64,000 bases of DNA from Gammaproteobacteria bacterium (GTDB lineage Bacteria; Pseudomonadota; Gammaproteobacteria; Burkholderiales; Burkholderiaceae_D). The stretch is taken from NCBI GenBank assembly GCA_903970185.1, contig CAJCIC010000018.1, positions 43,389-107,388 of the forward strand, given 5' to 3'. Under the pieces are notes generated by a model. The model worked only from the letters and a program-made list of their open reading frames with translations, had not been told where the DNA came from and did not search any database. Shown piece after piece: positions 1 through 8,375 of the stretch. Every line of letters begins with the position of its first letter. The stretch's first letter is position 1. Made by a program: the position numbers and the translations under genes.

Positions 1-2
1 TC

Positions 3-410
3 AGTGGCAATCTTGCCCTGATCCACGCCTTGAGCCCGGCCATGATCGAGCGCAAGGATGGCGCGATCATTTTCATGTCGAGCCGCACCGCCAAGCGCGG
101 CACGGCGATGCTTGGGCTCTACGGCATGTCCAAGGCGGCCACCGACATGCTCGCGCGCAGCCTTGCCATCGAGCTTGGCGCCCACGGCATCAGCGTCAAC
201 ACCATCTGCCCCGGTCCCGTGCGCACCGAATTTTCGCGTGAGGCGCTCTGGGGTGACCCCGAGCGCGAAAAGAAGCTTGCGGCAACCATTCCGATGGGCC
301 GCATTGGCGAAGCCGATGACGTCGCAGGCCTTGCCCTGCTGCTGGCGAGCCGTGCCGGCCGCTTCATCACCGGCCAGAACATCTCGGTCGATGGCGGCGG
401 CACGGCGTGA
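3..410 (+). CDS. SDR-family oxidoreductase, C-terminal part
   Basis: The reading frame is open from the window edge, so the start and the N-terminal NAD(P)-binding Gly motif lie outside. The visible part carries the classical short-chain dehydrogenase/reductase features in order: a central MSSRTAKRG strand with the catalytic Ser, the YGMSK active-site Tyr-Lys pair, the VNTICPGPVRTE segment after the cofactor site, and the C-terminal GQNISVDGGGTA ending. Family members reduce or oxidise a hydroxyl or keto group with NAD(P)H in the cytoplasm. The substrate cannot be told from the sequence. The next gene starts about 200 bases downstream, so an operon is not evident. Confidence 0.93.
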   Translation, partial: SGNLALIHALSPAMIERKDGAIIFMSSRTAKRGTAMLGLYGMSKAATDMLARSLAIELGAHGISVNTICPGPVRTEFSREALWGDPEREKKLAATIPMGRIGEADDVAGLALLLASRAGRFITGQNISVDGGGTA

Positions 411-607
411 GTCGAATGTCGCAGGGCTCGTGCTGCCTCTGACCAGTTCGCACCACGCCCAGCAGGCGCCTCCTGTTCGGAAAGCTCGAGTGGGCGCACC
501 CTCGCAAGCGGCGCATCAAGCCTTCCCCGGCCGCACTGCTTGCACTTGGTGCAAAATGGTGTTCCTGCCTCTGGCGGCAGGATCTGCCTCGTCTTCTGGA
601 GTTGTCC

Positions 608-2395
608 ATGCGTCGCCTTGTTTTCGCACTCGCCCTGTTTTTTGCTGCCGCGTCGCCGGTTCATGCGGAAAAGGTGCTGCGCTACGCCTTTCAGGTGGCC
701 GAGACCGGGTTCGATCCGGCGCAGCTGACCGATCTTTATTCACGCAACGTCACGGCGAACATTTTTGATGCGCCGCTGCGCTTCAAATGGCTCGAGCCTG
801 GCACCTTCGAGCCCAATACCCTGGCGTCGATGCCCGAGGTCTCGGCGGACTTTCGCACCTTCACCTTTCATCTGAAGCCGGGGATTTACTTCGCGCCCGA
901 TCCGGCCTTTAACGGCAAGAAGCGCGAACTCGTTGCCGAGGACTATGTCTTCTCGTTCAAGCGCATCTATGATCCGCGCTGGCATAGCGAGTCCTACGGG
1001 GGTCTTGAACCCCTCAAGATCGCAAGCCTCGAGGCCCTGCGCAGCGCTGCGGAAAAATCCGGCCACTTCGATTACGACACGCAAATTGAGGGCATCCGCG
1101 CGATCGATCGCTACACCTGGCAGGTCCACCTTGGCGTGCCTTCGCCGCGCTTTGCCGAAGCCAACTATTCCGACCCGTCGATTTTTGGCGCACTTGCGCG
1201 CGAGGTCGTGGAGAAATATGGCGATGCGATCATGGAGCACCCGGTCGGCACGGGCGCCTACATGCTCTCCACATGGGTGCGCTCATCGCGCATGGTGCTG
1301 ATCAAGAATCCGAACTACCGCGTCGACATCTTCAATGCACATCCACCGGCATCTGACGTCCAGGGCCAGGAGTTTGCAGCGCGCCTTAACGGCAAGCGCA
1401 TGCCGTTCATCGACCGTATCGAGATCTCGATTGTCGAGGAAAGCCAGCCGCGCTGGCTGGCATTCCTAAATGCCGAGCATGACGTCATCACCTGGGTGCC
1501 GCAGGATCTCACTGCGCTTGCGATGCCGAACAATCGCCTCGCACCAACGCTCGTCAAGAAACACGTCTATGCCCAGCGCAGCCCCGAACCGCAAACGTAC
1601 GAAATGCTCTTCAACATGGAGGATCCGCTGGTGGGGGGCTACACACCTGAGAAAGTGGCATTGAGGCGTGCCATGGCGCTCGGGCTTGATACGCCGCGGC
1701 TGATTGCGCAAGTCATGAATTACCAGGCCATTCCAGCGCAATCCAACATCGACCCTGGCCAATACACCTATGACCCTGCCTTGCGAACCGAGATGGGAGA
1801 GTACGATCCGGCGCGCGCCAATGCCATTTTGGACAGCTACGGCTATCTGCCCCGCCATGGTGGCAAGTGGCGCGATCTCCCCGATGGCACGCCGTTCACC
1901 ATTCCGATCCTGGCCACGCCCGATCAGCTGACGCGAAACATCGATGAGATCATCAAGAAATCAGCCGACCAGCTGGGCATTCGCGTCGAGTTCGAGACGG
2001 CCAAGTGGCCCGACCAGCTAAAGAAGACCGAAGCCGGCACCTATAGCGTTTGGTATCTGGGCGAGTCAGCGAACTCGCTTGACCCAAGCGGCAATTACCA
2101 GAGCGATTATGGCCCCGCCAAGGGCGGCGCAAATCTGAGCCGCTTTGACGTTCCAGAATACAACGAGCTTTACCAGAAAAGCGAGGAATTGCCCAACGGT
2201 CCCGAGCGCGAAGCCGCGCTCCATCGCATGATGGAGATTCTCATCGCCTACATGCCTGACAAACTGACGATGAACGTCGAGCGTATCCATCTCAATTATC
2301 CGTGGGTGCTTGGCTTTCGGCACGATGCACTGGTGGCCGACTGGTGGAAGTACGTCGATATCGATTCGCAGATGCAAAAGCCCTATCTAAGATAG
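608..2395 (+). CDS. periplasmic ABC-transporter substrate-binding protein, oligopeptide type (SBP_bac_5)
   Basis: This 595-residue protein is a family 5 extracellular solute-binding protein (OppA/DppA class), which captures peptides or similar solutes in the periplasm for an ABC importer. It has a Sec signal peptide of about 20 residues ending VHA-EK, followed by the family pattern of an N-terminal VLRYAFQVAETGFDPAQ stretch and a ligand domain with KNPNYR near residue 235. The start is ATG 608, with GGAG at 598-601 six bases upstream; an in-frame TTG at 602 is too close to that site. No permease or ATPase gene lies beside it, so the partner transporter is elsewhere or lost. The substrate is unknown. 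Confidence 0.93.
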   Translation: MRRLVFALALFFAAASPVHAEKVLRYAFQVAETGFDPAQLTDLYSRNVTANIFDAPLRFKWLEPGTFEPNTLASMPEVSADFRTFTFHLKPGIYFAPDPAFNGKKRELVAEDYVFSFKRIYDPRWHSESYGGLEPLKIASLEALRSAAEKSGHFDYDTQIEGIRAIDRYTWQVHLGVPSPRFAEANYSDPSIFGALAREVVEKYGDAIMEHPVGTGAYMLSTWVRSSRMVLIKNPNYRVDIFNAHPPASDVQGQEFAARLNGKRMPFIDRIEISIVEESQPRWLAFLNAEHDVITWVPQDLTALAMPNNRLAPTLVKKHVYAQRSPEPQTYEMLFNMEDPLVGGYTPEKVALRRAMALGLDTPRLIAQVMNYQAIPAQSNIDPGQYTYDPALRTEMGEYDPARANAILDSYGYLPRHGGKWRDLPDGTPFTIPILATPDQLTRNIDEIIKKSADQLGIRVEFETAKWPDQLKKTEAGTYSVWYLGESANSLDPSGNYQSDYGPAKGGANLSRFDVPEYNELYQKSEELPNGPEREAALHRMMEILIAYMPDKLTMNVERIHLNYPWVLGFRHDALVADWWKYVDIDSQMQKPYLR

Positions 2396-2490
2396 GGGGG
2401 CGAAGCATGCGCGCGTCGTGAGAAATCGCGCGGCTCTTTTGGCTGCGGGCAGGTCCCTGCTGGCATGCCAGGACTTCATAGGAGAACGTC

Positions 2491-3186
2491 GTGCAAATCG
2501 ATTTGTCACGCGCCCTTGGCGCTTACGCGGCGATCATGACCGTTGCCTGCGGGTGGTTGCTGCTGTCGGCATCCAGCAGCAATGGTATCACCCGCTTTAA
2601 GGAGATCGACGTTGAGCGGATCAATGTGCGCGAGCCCGACGGCACGCTGCGCATGACCATCTCGAACCATGCGCGCATTCCCGGAATCATCATCGGGCAG
2701 CATGAATATGCGCACCCCAATCGCCCCGAGGCCGGCATGATCTTCTATAACAACGAAGGCGCCGAAAATGGCGGGCTGGTGTTTGACGGTGCCATGGTCG
2801 ATGGCCAGCCGACCAACGGTGGCAGCCTGACCTTCGATCGCTATCATCAGGATCAGACGGTGCAAATGACAAGTATTGAAAGTGGTGCGGAGCGCTTTGC
2901 GGGCATTTTCGTCAATGACCGACCCGATGAGCCCATGGACTTTTCCAGGGCACAGGCGATTCTGGCGATGCCCGACGGACCGCAAAAGAAGGCTGCGGCT
3001 ACAGACGCCCATTTCGCCGGCACGCAGCGCCTGTTTCTTGGCCGCGCAAGCGACAAGTCCTCGGATCTCATCCTGCGCGACGGACAAGGCAAGAAGCGCC
3101 TGGTTCTTAGCGTTGCGGAAGACGGCAAGAGCCAGATTCAGTTCCTTGACCAAAACGAAAAGGTGACGCGCACGGTCGAGCCGTAG
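2491..3186 (+). CDS. conserved hypothetical membrane-anchored protein
   Basis: This 231-residue protein has one N-terminal hydrophobic segment (about residues 8-27, AAIMTVACGWLLL) that should act as a signal anchor. A soluble domain follows, built of short beta-like units with recurring patterns such as INVREPDGTLRM and LILRDGQGKKRLVL. The GTG start at 2491 is supported by GGAG at 2481-2484. I recognise the style of a widespread uncharacterised family but no function. It sits alone, about 95 bases after the preceding binding-protein gene and on the same strand, so co-transcription is possible but unproven. Confidence 0.75.
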   Translation: MQIDLSRALGAYAAIMTVACGWLLLSASSSNGITRFKEIDVERINVREPDGTLRMTISNHARIPGIIIGQHEYAHPNRPEAGMIFYNNEGAENGGLVFDGAMVDGQPTNGGSLTFDRYHQDQTVQMTSIESGAERFAGIFVNDRPDEPMDFSRAQAILAMPDGPQKKAAATDAHFAGTQRLFLGRASDKSSDLILRDGQGKKRLVLSVAEDGKSQIQFLDQNEKVTRTVEP

Positions 3187-3568
3187 CCAATGGCGCGTAT
3201 GCGGCGCGCACACGTGATGCACAAGGCAGCTCCAAGGGCAGCTTCCGCCCAGTGAAGTTGAGCGCTTACACTAGAGCTCATGTCGTGGGATCTCTCAAAC
3301 GATTCTCGAAAAAGCCCGATGGCGTGGCCGTTCACGACAGCTCTCGTGTTGCGTCTTTTTCGTTACGAGTTGGCTTGATCGAACGTAGCGCTGAATCGCA
3401 TCACCACCTCCGCGCAGAGGTATCTCGCAAGACCCGATGCTTCGGGCTGATTGCCGAAAGGCTCAGTATTCTCTTCTCCAGGGTGCCAAGCTACCGGCAA
3501 CGTAGAGGTTTCCCACGTAATTGATAAAATCCGCCGTCTTGTCGGCCATTCTTCCGGGGTAGAAATCC
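3187..3568. other. intergenic stretch without a supported gene
   Basis: These 382 bases hold only short overlapping reading frames on both strands without family motifs or ribosome binding sites. The last 15 bases carry the GGGGTAG-type ribosome binding site of the gene starting at 3569. No clear promoter or terminator was seen. Confidence 0.5.
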
Positions 3569-4708
3569 ATGACTTTGCAAGCCGTACGCGCAGCGCTCCT
3601 CCTCGCCGTCTCGGTTCTAGCGGCCCCAGCGCTTGCCAATAACCCGGGGTCGTCATACGTCACGGCCAACGAGGCCGGTTGCAAGGTGTGGGCCCCGTCA
3701 GGTTTGGCAACGAGTGACTACGTGCCGCGCTATAGCGGTGCTTGCAAGGACGGCCGCGCCCAGGGCAAAGGCAAGCTTGAATGGTTGCTTCGCTACGCGG
3801 AGCTCAAGCCAAAAGCGATATGGGACGGGTACTTCGAAAATGGCGTGTTCGTTGGCGATGCGCCGAGCATCGCCCACATCGATCCCATGCCCGGAGATCA
3901 GTATCTGGTGCGGCTTGGCGCGTTAAAGGGGGGTGGCCAGCTCACGCTCGTTGACACGAGCCCGCAGACGGGACCGATGGCGCTTTGCCCTGCCCATACC
4001 CTTGCGGTATTTCTGGATGGTACAGCTGCGACCGACGATGATGCCGTAAAACGCCTGATGCAAAATGCAGCGCAACGCTATCGCGTGGTTTGCCCGTCAA
4101 GCCTTGGCAATCCTCTCCTGGAAGCCTACGACGTCGCCATCGACATCAACGACAAAGGTCGCATTCCAATATCGATTGCGCGGGCCCGGATGGAGTGGCC
4201 AGGATCCGATATCTCGGCGTACAACAATAGCGCTTCTGAGGCCGCCCGCATCAAGCAAAGCCAGACGGCGGCGCAAGACCGGCTGGCCAAGAGTCGCGAG
4301 CAGTTCGATGCGTTTAGCCATCAGAACGGGATCGTGACGTGGGTCACGGCGCAGCAACTCGATGCCAATCCATTCAAGTATGAAGGCAAGGTTGTGGGCA
4401 TTGTCGTTGCCATGAATCGCATGCTGACCCGCGAGCGGGCACTCGTTGACAACGCCACCAACGAGGCCGGAGGCACGGTCCAGCTTGCAGGCATCACACC
4501 TGATTTTCCGGATCGGCAACATCCGGTGTTGGTTGCCGCACGGGTTGGCAAGCGCTCTGCAGTGCAGGAGGCCGGCGGCGAGGAGTACACGACGATCCAG
4601 AAACTGGCCGTGCTGCCTTGCTCGCTTTCCGATTGCAGCGATCTGCTTGGATGGCAGCGCGGTCCGAATCGCATCAATTGGGGCGAACCTTATCCGTCTT
4701 CGAACTGA
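3569..4708 (+). CDS. exported protein of unknown function with a MORN-like segment
   Basis: The 379-residue product begins with a good Sec signal peptide (MTLQAVRAALLLAVSVLAAPALA, cleaved before NNPG). Residues about 55-70 (YSGACKDGRAQGKGKLEW) resemble a single MORN-type repeat, a motif often found in membrane- or surface-associated proteins. A later segment near residue 265 (ANPFKYEGKVVGIVVAMNRM) looks like the beta strands of an OB-type fold; that is inference only. The ATG at 3569 follows GGGGTAG at a suitable distance. The protein is probably periplasmic. No function or partner can be assigned, and the flanking genes give no hint. Confidence 0.75.
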   Translation: MTLQAVRAALLLAVSVLAAPALANNPGSSYVTANEAGCKVWAPSGLATSDYVPRYSGACKDGRAQGKGKLEWLLRYAELKPKAIWDGYFENGVFVGDAPSIAHIDPMPGDQYLVRLGALKGGGQLTLVDTSPQTGPMALCPAHTLAVFLDGTAATDDDAVKRLMQNAAQRYRVVCPSSLGNPLLEAYDVAIDINDKGRIPISIARARMEWPGSDISAYNNSASEAARIKQSQTAAQDRLAKSREQFDAFSHQNGIVTWVTAQQLDANPFKYEGKVVGIVVAMNRMLTRERALVDNATNEAGGTVQLAGITPDFPDRQHPVLVAARVGKRSAVQEAGGEEYTTIQKLAVLPCSLSDCSDLLGWQRGPNRINWGEPYPSSN

Positions 4709-4749
4709 TTTCTCGTTGTTCTGAGATCCGAGCAGAACGGTCAAGATAC

Positions 4750-5148
4750 CTACGGCTCGACGCGATTTGCAGTGAAGGTCCCTGTCTTGCCTGCTGCGGC
4801 GAGCGTTCCGCTCATGTGATCGCCTTCACGGACGCCCGCGTATTTGACATCAAATTGGATGAACAGGTAGCTCGTCTGATACGTCCACGAGACGTCATCT
4901 CCGACGACCCGACCCTCAATCAAGGCGTGCGAACGTCCACCCTCAACCTTTGCGTCGCCGGTTGGACCGTCAATGCAGGATCCCGAAAGGTTCTGAGCCG
5001 CCTGCACGAAGCGGCAGTCGAGGGTGAAGTTCTTGCCGTCGACGCTTCCTGCCACTGCCCAGCGTCCCCCGGCGCCTTCCGCCATTGCCGGATCAACCAA
5101 GCACCAGGTGACCAGCGACGCGAAGAGAGTCGAACTCGATTTCAACAT
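4750..5148 (-). CDS. small secreted protein of unknown function
   Basis: This 132-residue protein has a Sec-type leader (MLKSSSTLFASLVTWCLVDPAMA) followed by a compact beta-rich domain. Two cysteines (CRF and CID) could form a disulphide, and the ending GKTGTFTANRV resembles small lipocalin-like or DUF-type periplasmic proteins. I chose the ATG at 5148 because GGAG lies exactly six bases upstream; an in-frame ATG 12 bases earlier has no such site. It is convergent with the gene ending at 4708. No function is proposed. Confidence 0.7.
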   Translation of the reverse strand: MLKSSSTLFASLVTWCLVDPAMAEGAGGRWAVAGSVDGKNFTLDCRFVQAAQNLSGSCIDGPTGDAKVEGGRSHALIEGRVVGDDVSWTYQTSYLFIQFDVKYAGVREGDHMSGTLAAAGKTGTFTANRVEP

Positions 5149-5269
5149 GGAGCACTCCAATTATCCATACCTACTCTCACTGGCGAGTCACTTCCGAATA
5201 TAGGAGCAGGGCCCGCAGACGCTCTGGGTTAGCACCCCTGTCGCTGAACCTGGGAGCGGGCCGGGAACG

Positions 5270-5692
5270 TCAAGGAAACTCTTCATATTGTGGCAAGTCA
5301 TCCGTGATCGTGTACCAGGGTGCCTTCGAGCCTACGAAAATGTGGGCACTCGGGCGAATCGAAGGCGCATCTACCAACGTGCCGAGCGTGACGTGTACGA
5401 ATGTGGCCTCGCGCACGAGCGAGTAGAGCAGTGATCCGCACTTGCCGCAGTGAGCGTCGTGTGCAGACTCCTCTCCAAAAACCAGCAGGCGCTCAGCACC
5501 ATCGGTAATTCTAAAGTTCTCGCGTTCAATTCCGGCGAACGGTTTGAACGCGGCACCGGTCGTGCGCCGACAATTCGAGCAGTGACAATTAAGCGAATAT
5601 CGAAATTGGTCCTCTACCTCGTAGTGGACTGTGCCGCACAGACATGTGCCGCTCAAGATTCGCACGCCGGGTGCATCGACTGTGCCCGCCAT
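5270..5692 (-). CDS. GFA-family zinc protein (CENP-V/GFA domain)
   Basis: The 140-residue protein is a member of the glutathione-dependent formaldehyde-activating enzyme (GFA) family. It shows the zinc-ligand cysteines in the expected order: CLC at 17-19, CHCSNC at 36-41 and CGKC at 82-85. The C-terminal APWYTITDDLPQYEEFP is also typical. Founding members speed the reaction of formaldehyde with glutathione, but most homologues have no tested activity, so the substrate stays open. Length fits the family. It stands alone on the minus strand. Confidence 0.92.
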   Translation of the reverse strand: MAGTVDAPGVRILSGTCLCGTVHYEVEDQFRYSLNCHCSNCRRTTGAAFKPFAGIERENFRITDGAERLLVFGEESAHDAHCGKCGSLLYSLVREATFVHVTLGTLVDAPSIRPSAHIFVGSKAPWYTITDDLPQYEEFP

Positions 5693-5962
5693 ATTTCGCA
5701 GATTCCTGCCAGTAATCTGAGTTACGGCCCCTTCGTGAATTCGCCGCGCGGGGCAGGGCCAAGTTACTTTGATCCTCTAGCTGCGTCAAGCCGTACGCGG
5801 ACGATCGTCTTGCGTGCCGATGGCTGCCATTCACGAGTCGACCGTCGTCGATGGTCGTTTTTGTCGACCAAACGGAATGCTGGAGCTTTGGCCACCCATA
5901 TTCGCATCGATGTTTTATGCTTCGCTCCTCTGTGCTGATCTACGACCGGTGAGCCATCCGGT

Positions 5963-5994
5963 GAGTCAGAATCGATGGAGGCCGGCTGTCGGGC
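5963..5994. repeat. dispersed short repeat, family 1, copy A
   Basis: A 32-base segment starting GAGTCAGAATCGATG matches 8262-8293 at 27 of 32 positions without gaps. Both copies lie in sequence I regard as non-coding. This copy falls in the apparent N-terminal extension of the downstream ORF, which is one reason to start that gene later. Confidence 0.6.
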
Positions 5995-6065
5995 TAGCAG
6001 GAGACGTCCGCGAAATCAGGTCCCAAGCCGTCACTCAGTTGTCCAACGTACACCTCATCACTAAA

Positions 6066-6605
6066 ATGACGAGAGCTCTTCCGAATATCCGCTTCCTTCT
6101 GCAAGATGGAGACCGTCGTACCATAGGAAAGGTATCGGCAGTACTGCGCGCTGTCCTGACCAACCCGCAACTGACCTCGTCGCTGGTGCAGTGCTTATTC
6201 GACACGGAGCCGCCAGTGCGCATGAGAGCTGCTGATGCCCTGGAAAAACTGTCGCGCGAACGAGTTGCAGAGCTGCAGTCTTATGCAAATCAGTTTGTTG
6301 ATTTGCTTGAGCGAAGCACGCAGCCGGAGGTGCTTTGGCATTTCGCCCTTCTATTGCCCCGGCTACAGCTAGATGCGGCTGGACGCCGTCGGACGAGCGA
6401 GGCTTTACAACGTTTCCTGCATTCAGAAAGTTCGATCCTGAAAACGTGTGCGCTGCAGGGGCTGGCTGATCTCGCTCTGCAGGAGCCGACCTTGATACCG
6501 GTGATCGTGGATTTACTTGAATCCTCAGAGAGCAGCGGCACGCCCGCAATGAAGGCGCGAAGCCGTATTTTGCTGAAAACGATTTCGACGAAAAGGGTGG
6601 TTTAA
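6066..6605 (+). CDS. HEAT-repeat-like helical protein
   Basis: From the ATG at 6066 the frame gives 179 residues made of paired amphipathic helices: SSLVQCLFDTEPPVRMRAAD, then EVLWHFALLLPRL and ILKTCALQGLADLALQEP. The D-PPVRMRAADALEKL unit is the hallmark spacing of HEAT/PBS-type repeats, which usually serve as protein-binding scaffolds. The open frame extends upstream to 5814, but that extension lacks repeat character and contains a dispersed DNA repeat, so I prefer 6066. No Shine-Dalgarno site is evident. Target and role are unknown. Confidence 0.65.
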   Translation: MTRALPNIRFLLQDGDRRTIGKVSAVLRAVLTNPQLTSSLVQCLFDTEPPVRMRAADALEKLSRERVAELQSYANQFVDLLERSTQPEVLWHFALLLPRLQLDAAGRRRTSEALQRFLHSESSILKTCALQGLADLALQEPTLIPVIVDLLESSESSGTPAMKARSRILLKTISTKRVV

Positions 6606-6862
6606 CTCCACCGCTGCGAACTGCAGCGACCCGATTGGATCGTGGGTGTCCTCAAGCTCGTCCGCCGCCATTAACGCCCAATCACCTTTGCGGCAAGAAA
6701 ACCGAGCGCGCAGCATCGCGAGGGACACCGTACCGCGGAACTGATTCACCGAGACGCAACCGGTTCGCCAGCGGCGTTGTTTAATCATGCTGAAACCAGT
6801 CGGTGAAAAAGCAGATTACGCTTAGCGCGAATCCAATTTGCGCAAAATGCGTGTTGGATTAA

Positions 6863-6891
6863 TTGACAACACTGTTGAGTGTTGGTATTGT
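6863..6891 (+). promoter_or_regulatory. sigma70-like promoter of the tumE-tumA pair
   Basis: A consensus -35 box TTGACA (6863-6868) is followed 17 bases later by TATTGT (6886-6891). A start of transcription about seven bases downstream would fall at or next to the toxin ATG at 6899. Confidence 0.75.
6867..6884. promoter_or_regulatory. candidate autoregulatory operator of the TA pair
   Basis: The inverted repeat CAACACT-gttg-AGTGTTG sits exactly between the -35 and -10 boxes. A second one, GTTGG-N8-CCAAC (6881-6898), overlaps the -10. Binding here would block RNA polymerase, as is usual for autoregulated toxin-antitoxin operons; this is inference from position and symmetry. Confidence 0.6.
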
Positions 6892-6898
6892 CTCCAAC

Positions 6899-7195
6899 AT
6901 GAATGCGGTACTTCACGTTCGACGTCGGGTAATTGTGGGTGCGGACGCGTACGCCGAGGTCGTCGTCTGGCGACTGCCGCAGTCAGTTCCACCTAGCACT
7001 CACGAATTCAAGTACCGACTGGCTTACGTAGTCAACGGAGAGTGTGTGCTTCGGTTCGACAACGAGCGTGGCAAAGGGGATCACCGCCACTTCGGAGGTG
7101 TCGAGATGGCGTACGAATTTTCTGACGTCGACCAGTTACTTGCTGACTTCAACGCTGATATAGAGAGGTGGAATCGTGAACACGGTCATTCTTGA
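6899..7195 (+). CDS. tumE: TumE-family toxin
   Basis: This 98-residue protein matches the TumE toxin family: an N-terminal AYAEVVVWRLP strand, the FKYRLAYVVNG core, and the family signature FDNERGKGDHRH at residues 53-64, then a C-terminal LLADFNADIERW helix. TumE proteins are thought to be RNA-directed toxins partnered by TumA. The ATG at 6899 lies at the predicted transcription start with no Shine-Dalgarno site before it, which suggests a leaderless message. The next gene, tumA, starts inside it (20-base overlap), so the two are translated from one transcript. The family call is firm; the mechanism is taken from family knowledge. Confidence 0.88.
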   Translation: MNAVLHVRRRVIVGADAYAEVVVWRLPQSVPPSTHEFKYRLAYVVNGECVLRFDNERGKGDHRHFGGVEMAYEFSDVDQLLADFNADIERWNREHGHS

Positions 7196-7523
7196 AGTAC
7201 GGTCTCTTCGTGACACCCTGCAGGACGTATCGCGATCCATAAAGTCAGGAAAGGTAGAACGAGACGCTCGCATTGGCTTCGCGTCTCCGGAATTGCTTTG
7301 GAAGGTGTTGACCGCCAAACGATGGGAACTCCTGAAGTCGCTTTGCGGTGCTGAAGCCATGTCTATCCGTGAGGCGGCACGTCGGGTTGCGCGAGATGTA
7401 AAGGCCGTGCATGCTGATGTTCAAGCGCTGCTCCTGGCGGGAATTCTGATTCGAACAGGAGATGGCAAGATCGAATTCCCGTTTGATTCGGTCAAGGTCG
7501 AATTCATGCTTCAGGCTGCTTGA
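7176..7523 (+). CDS. tumA: TumA-family antitoxin with winged-helix domain
   Basis: The 115-residue product has the HVO_A0114-type helix-turn-helix fold of TumA antitoxins: ELLWKVLTAKRWELLKSL, then MSIREAARRVARDVKAVHADVQALLLAGIL and a short beta wing ending in FPFDSVKVEF. It is expected to bind TumE and to repress the shared promoter through the symmetric sites around 6867-6898. The GTG at 7176 has a strong site (AGAGGTGG, 7164-7171) and overlaps the tumE end by 20 bases. Toxin-first order is usual for this family. Confidence 0.88.
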   Translation: MNTVILEVRSLRDTLQDVSRSIKSGKVERDARIGFASPELLWKVLTAKRWELLKSLCGAEAMSIREAARRVARDVKAVHADVQALLLAGILIRTGDGKIEFPFDSVKVEFMLQAA

Positions 7524-7531
7524 GGCGGCAC

Positions 7532-7560
7532 AAGGAACGCGAACCTTCCGGCCAGAAGCG
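7532..7560. repeat. dispersed short repeat, family 2, copy A
   Basis: The segment CAAGGAACGCGA-N3-TTCCGGCCA and following AGC recurs at 8376-8403 with one gap. It begins nine bases after the tumA stop. Confidence 0.5.
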
Positions 7561-7561
7561 G

Positions 7562-7595
7562 ATGCCCGACTGCTCCAAAGCAGCGGCTCGGGCAT
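7562..7595 (+). terminator. strong stem-loop downstream of tumA
   Basis: ATGCCCGA (7562-7569) pairs with TCGGGCAT (7588-7595), and inside it CTGCT pairs with AGCAG around a CCAA loop. There is no T tract, so it is either a rho-assisted terminator or RNA 3'-end protector for tumE-tumA, or part of the repeat element. Confidence 0.45.
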
Positions 7596-7623
7596 GAAAG
7601 GAGTCAGGAAATGGAGACGAATC

Positions 7624-7713
7624 GTGAACACCATCGCAGTAACGAAATCGGAGCTTGCAGACCGCCTTAGAGAGGGCGGCGCTTTCTGGACCTCAGTCGC
7701 CAAAGGGAAGTGA
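7624..7713 (+). CDS. 29-codon small ORF, possible antitoxin remnant
   Basis: A GTG at 7624 preceded by GGAG (7613-7616) opens a 29-codon frame (VNTIAVTKSELADRLREGG...). It lies 25 bases before the HEPN gene, where a nucleotidyltransferase (MNT) antitoxin would be expected. Its LREGGAFW stretch vaguely resembles MNT tails, but the match is too short to be sure. The 13 bases GAATCGTGAACAC around the start are identical to those at the tumA start (7171-7183). It may be a real small peptide gene or a relic. Confidence 0.3.
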   Translation: MNTIAVTKSELADRLREGGAFWTSVAKGK

Positions 7714-7738
7714 ATCGATTTGAAGGGAAGATTCGAAG

Positions 7739-8185
7739 ATGTTGCGATCAGCAAGCCAGTTGCAAAGCGAAGAACGGGCATTTCATCCATGCGGTCATGA
7801 CAAGATAGCAATTCGTGGTTGGATCACGGCTGCTCAGGAGAAGGCGTTGGATGCGAAGAATGCAAGCGTCTCACTTGGCACTCGGTTCGAGGCCTCATAC
7901 GACGCTGCATTTAATGTCGCGCTTGCTGTAATCAACGCAAGTGTTTGGCGGCCGCGTTCGATCCAAGGTCACCACGCCTTTTCGCTTGAAGCGGCATGTG
8001 AGGCGGTCGGCCCAGGTCAACGCATATTCGACCAGCTGGATGCGATCCGCGAACTGCGCAATCAGAAATACGACGGCGTCGCCGGCAAGGAATCAGATCT
8101 CTTAGAGGCTCAGGCGATCTTCCAGATGTTTTCCGATCTAGCGATAACCTGGCTACAGCACAAACATCCCGCGCTGCTCAAGTGA
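7739..8185 (+). CDS. HEPN-domain protein, probable RNase toxin
   Basis: This 148-residue all-helical protein fits the HEPN superfamily: a first helix region LRSASQLQSEERAF, a central FEASYDAAFNVALAVI helix, the FDQLDAIRELRNQKYDG region carrying the Arg-Asn... motif (RNxxYD variant of the Rx4-6H RNase motif) and a final LEAQAIFQMFSDLAITWL helix. HEPN toxins cut RNA and are usually controlled by an MNT nucleotidyltransferase encoded next door. Here no intact MNT gene is present, only a 29-codon ORF. The ATG at 7739 follows GAAGGGAAG. The fold is well supported; toxicity is inferred. Confidence 0.72.
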   Translation: MLRSASQLQSEERAFHPCGHDKIAIRGWITAAQEKALDAKNASVSLGTRFEASYDAAFNVALAVINASVWRPRSIQGHHAFSLEAACEAVGPGQRIFDQLDAIRELRNQKYDGVAGKESDLLEAQAIFQMFSDLAITWLQHKHPALLK

Positions 8186-8261
8186 CGCGTGCTTCAACCC
8201 GCGAGCATCCGCTGTCAACGACCCCGAAAGGCAGCTTTGAGTCGAGAAGACTCATCTGCTT

Positions 8262-8293
8262 GAGCCAGAATCGATGTAGGACGGCCGTCGGCC
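8262..8293. repeat. dispersed short repeat, family 1, copy B
   Basis: This is the second copy of the 32-base repeat at 5963-5994 (27 of 32 identical, beginning GAGCCAGAATCGATG), lying in the non-coding stretch after the HEPN gene. Confidence 0.6.
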
Positions 8294-8375
8294 AGAAGCG
8301 AAGAGGGAGACGGGCGACGTTTAGTGTTCGGGGAAGGTTCCTAAGTCTCTTGACGCAAACGCCAACGTCGGAGCC

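Noticed and set aside
4618..5232. 204-codon plus-strand frame between the gene ending at 4708 and the GFA gene
   Set aside because: It runs antisense to a small gene with signal peptide and matched ribosome binding site and shows no motif.
6525..6788. 87-codon minus-strand frame before the TA pair
   Set aside because: No motif, no ribosome binding site, and it overlaps the end of the HEAT-like gene.
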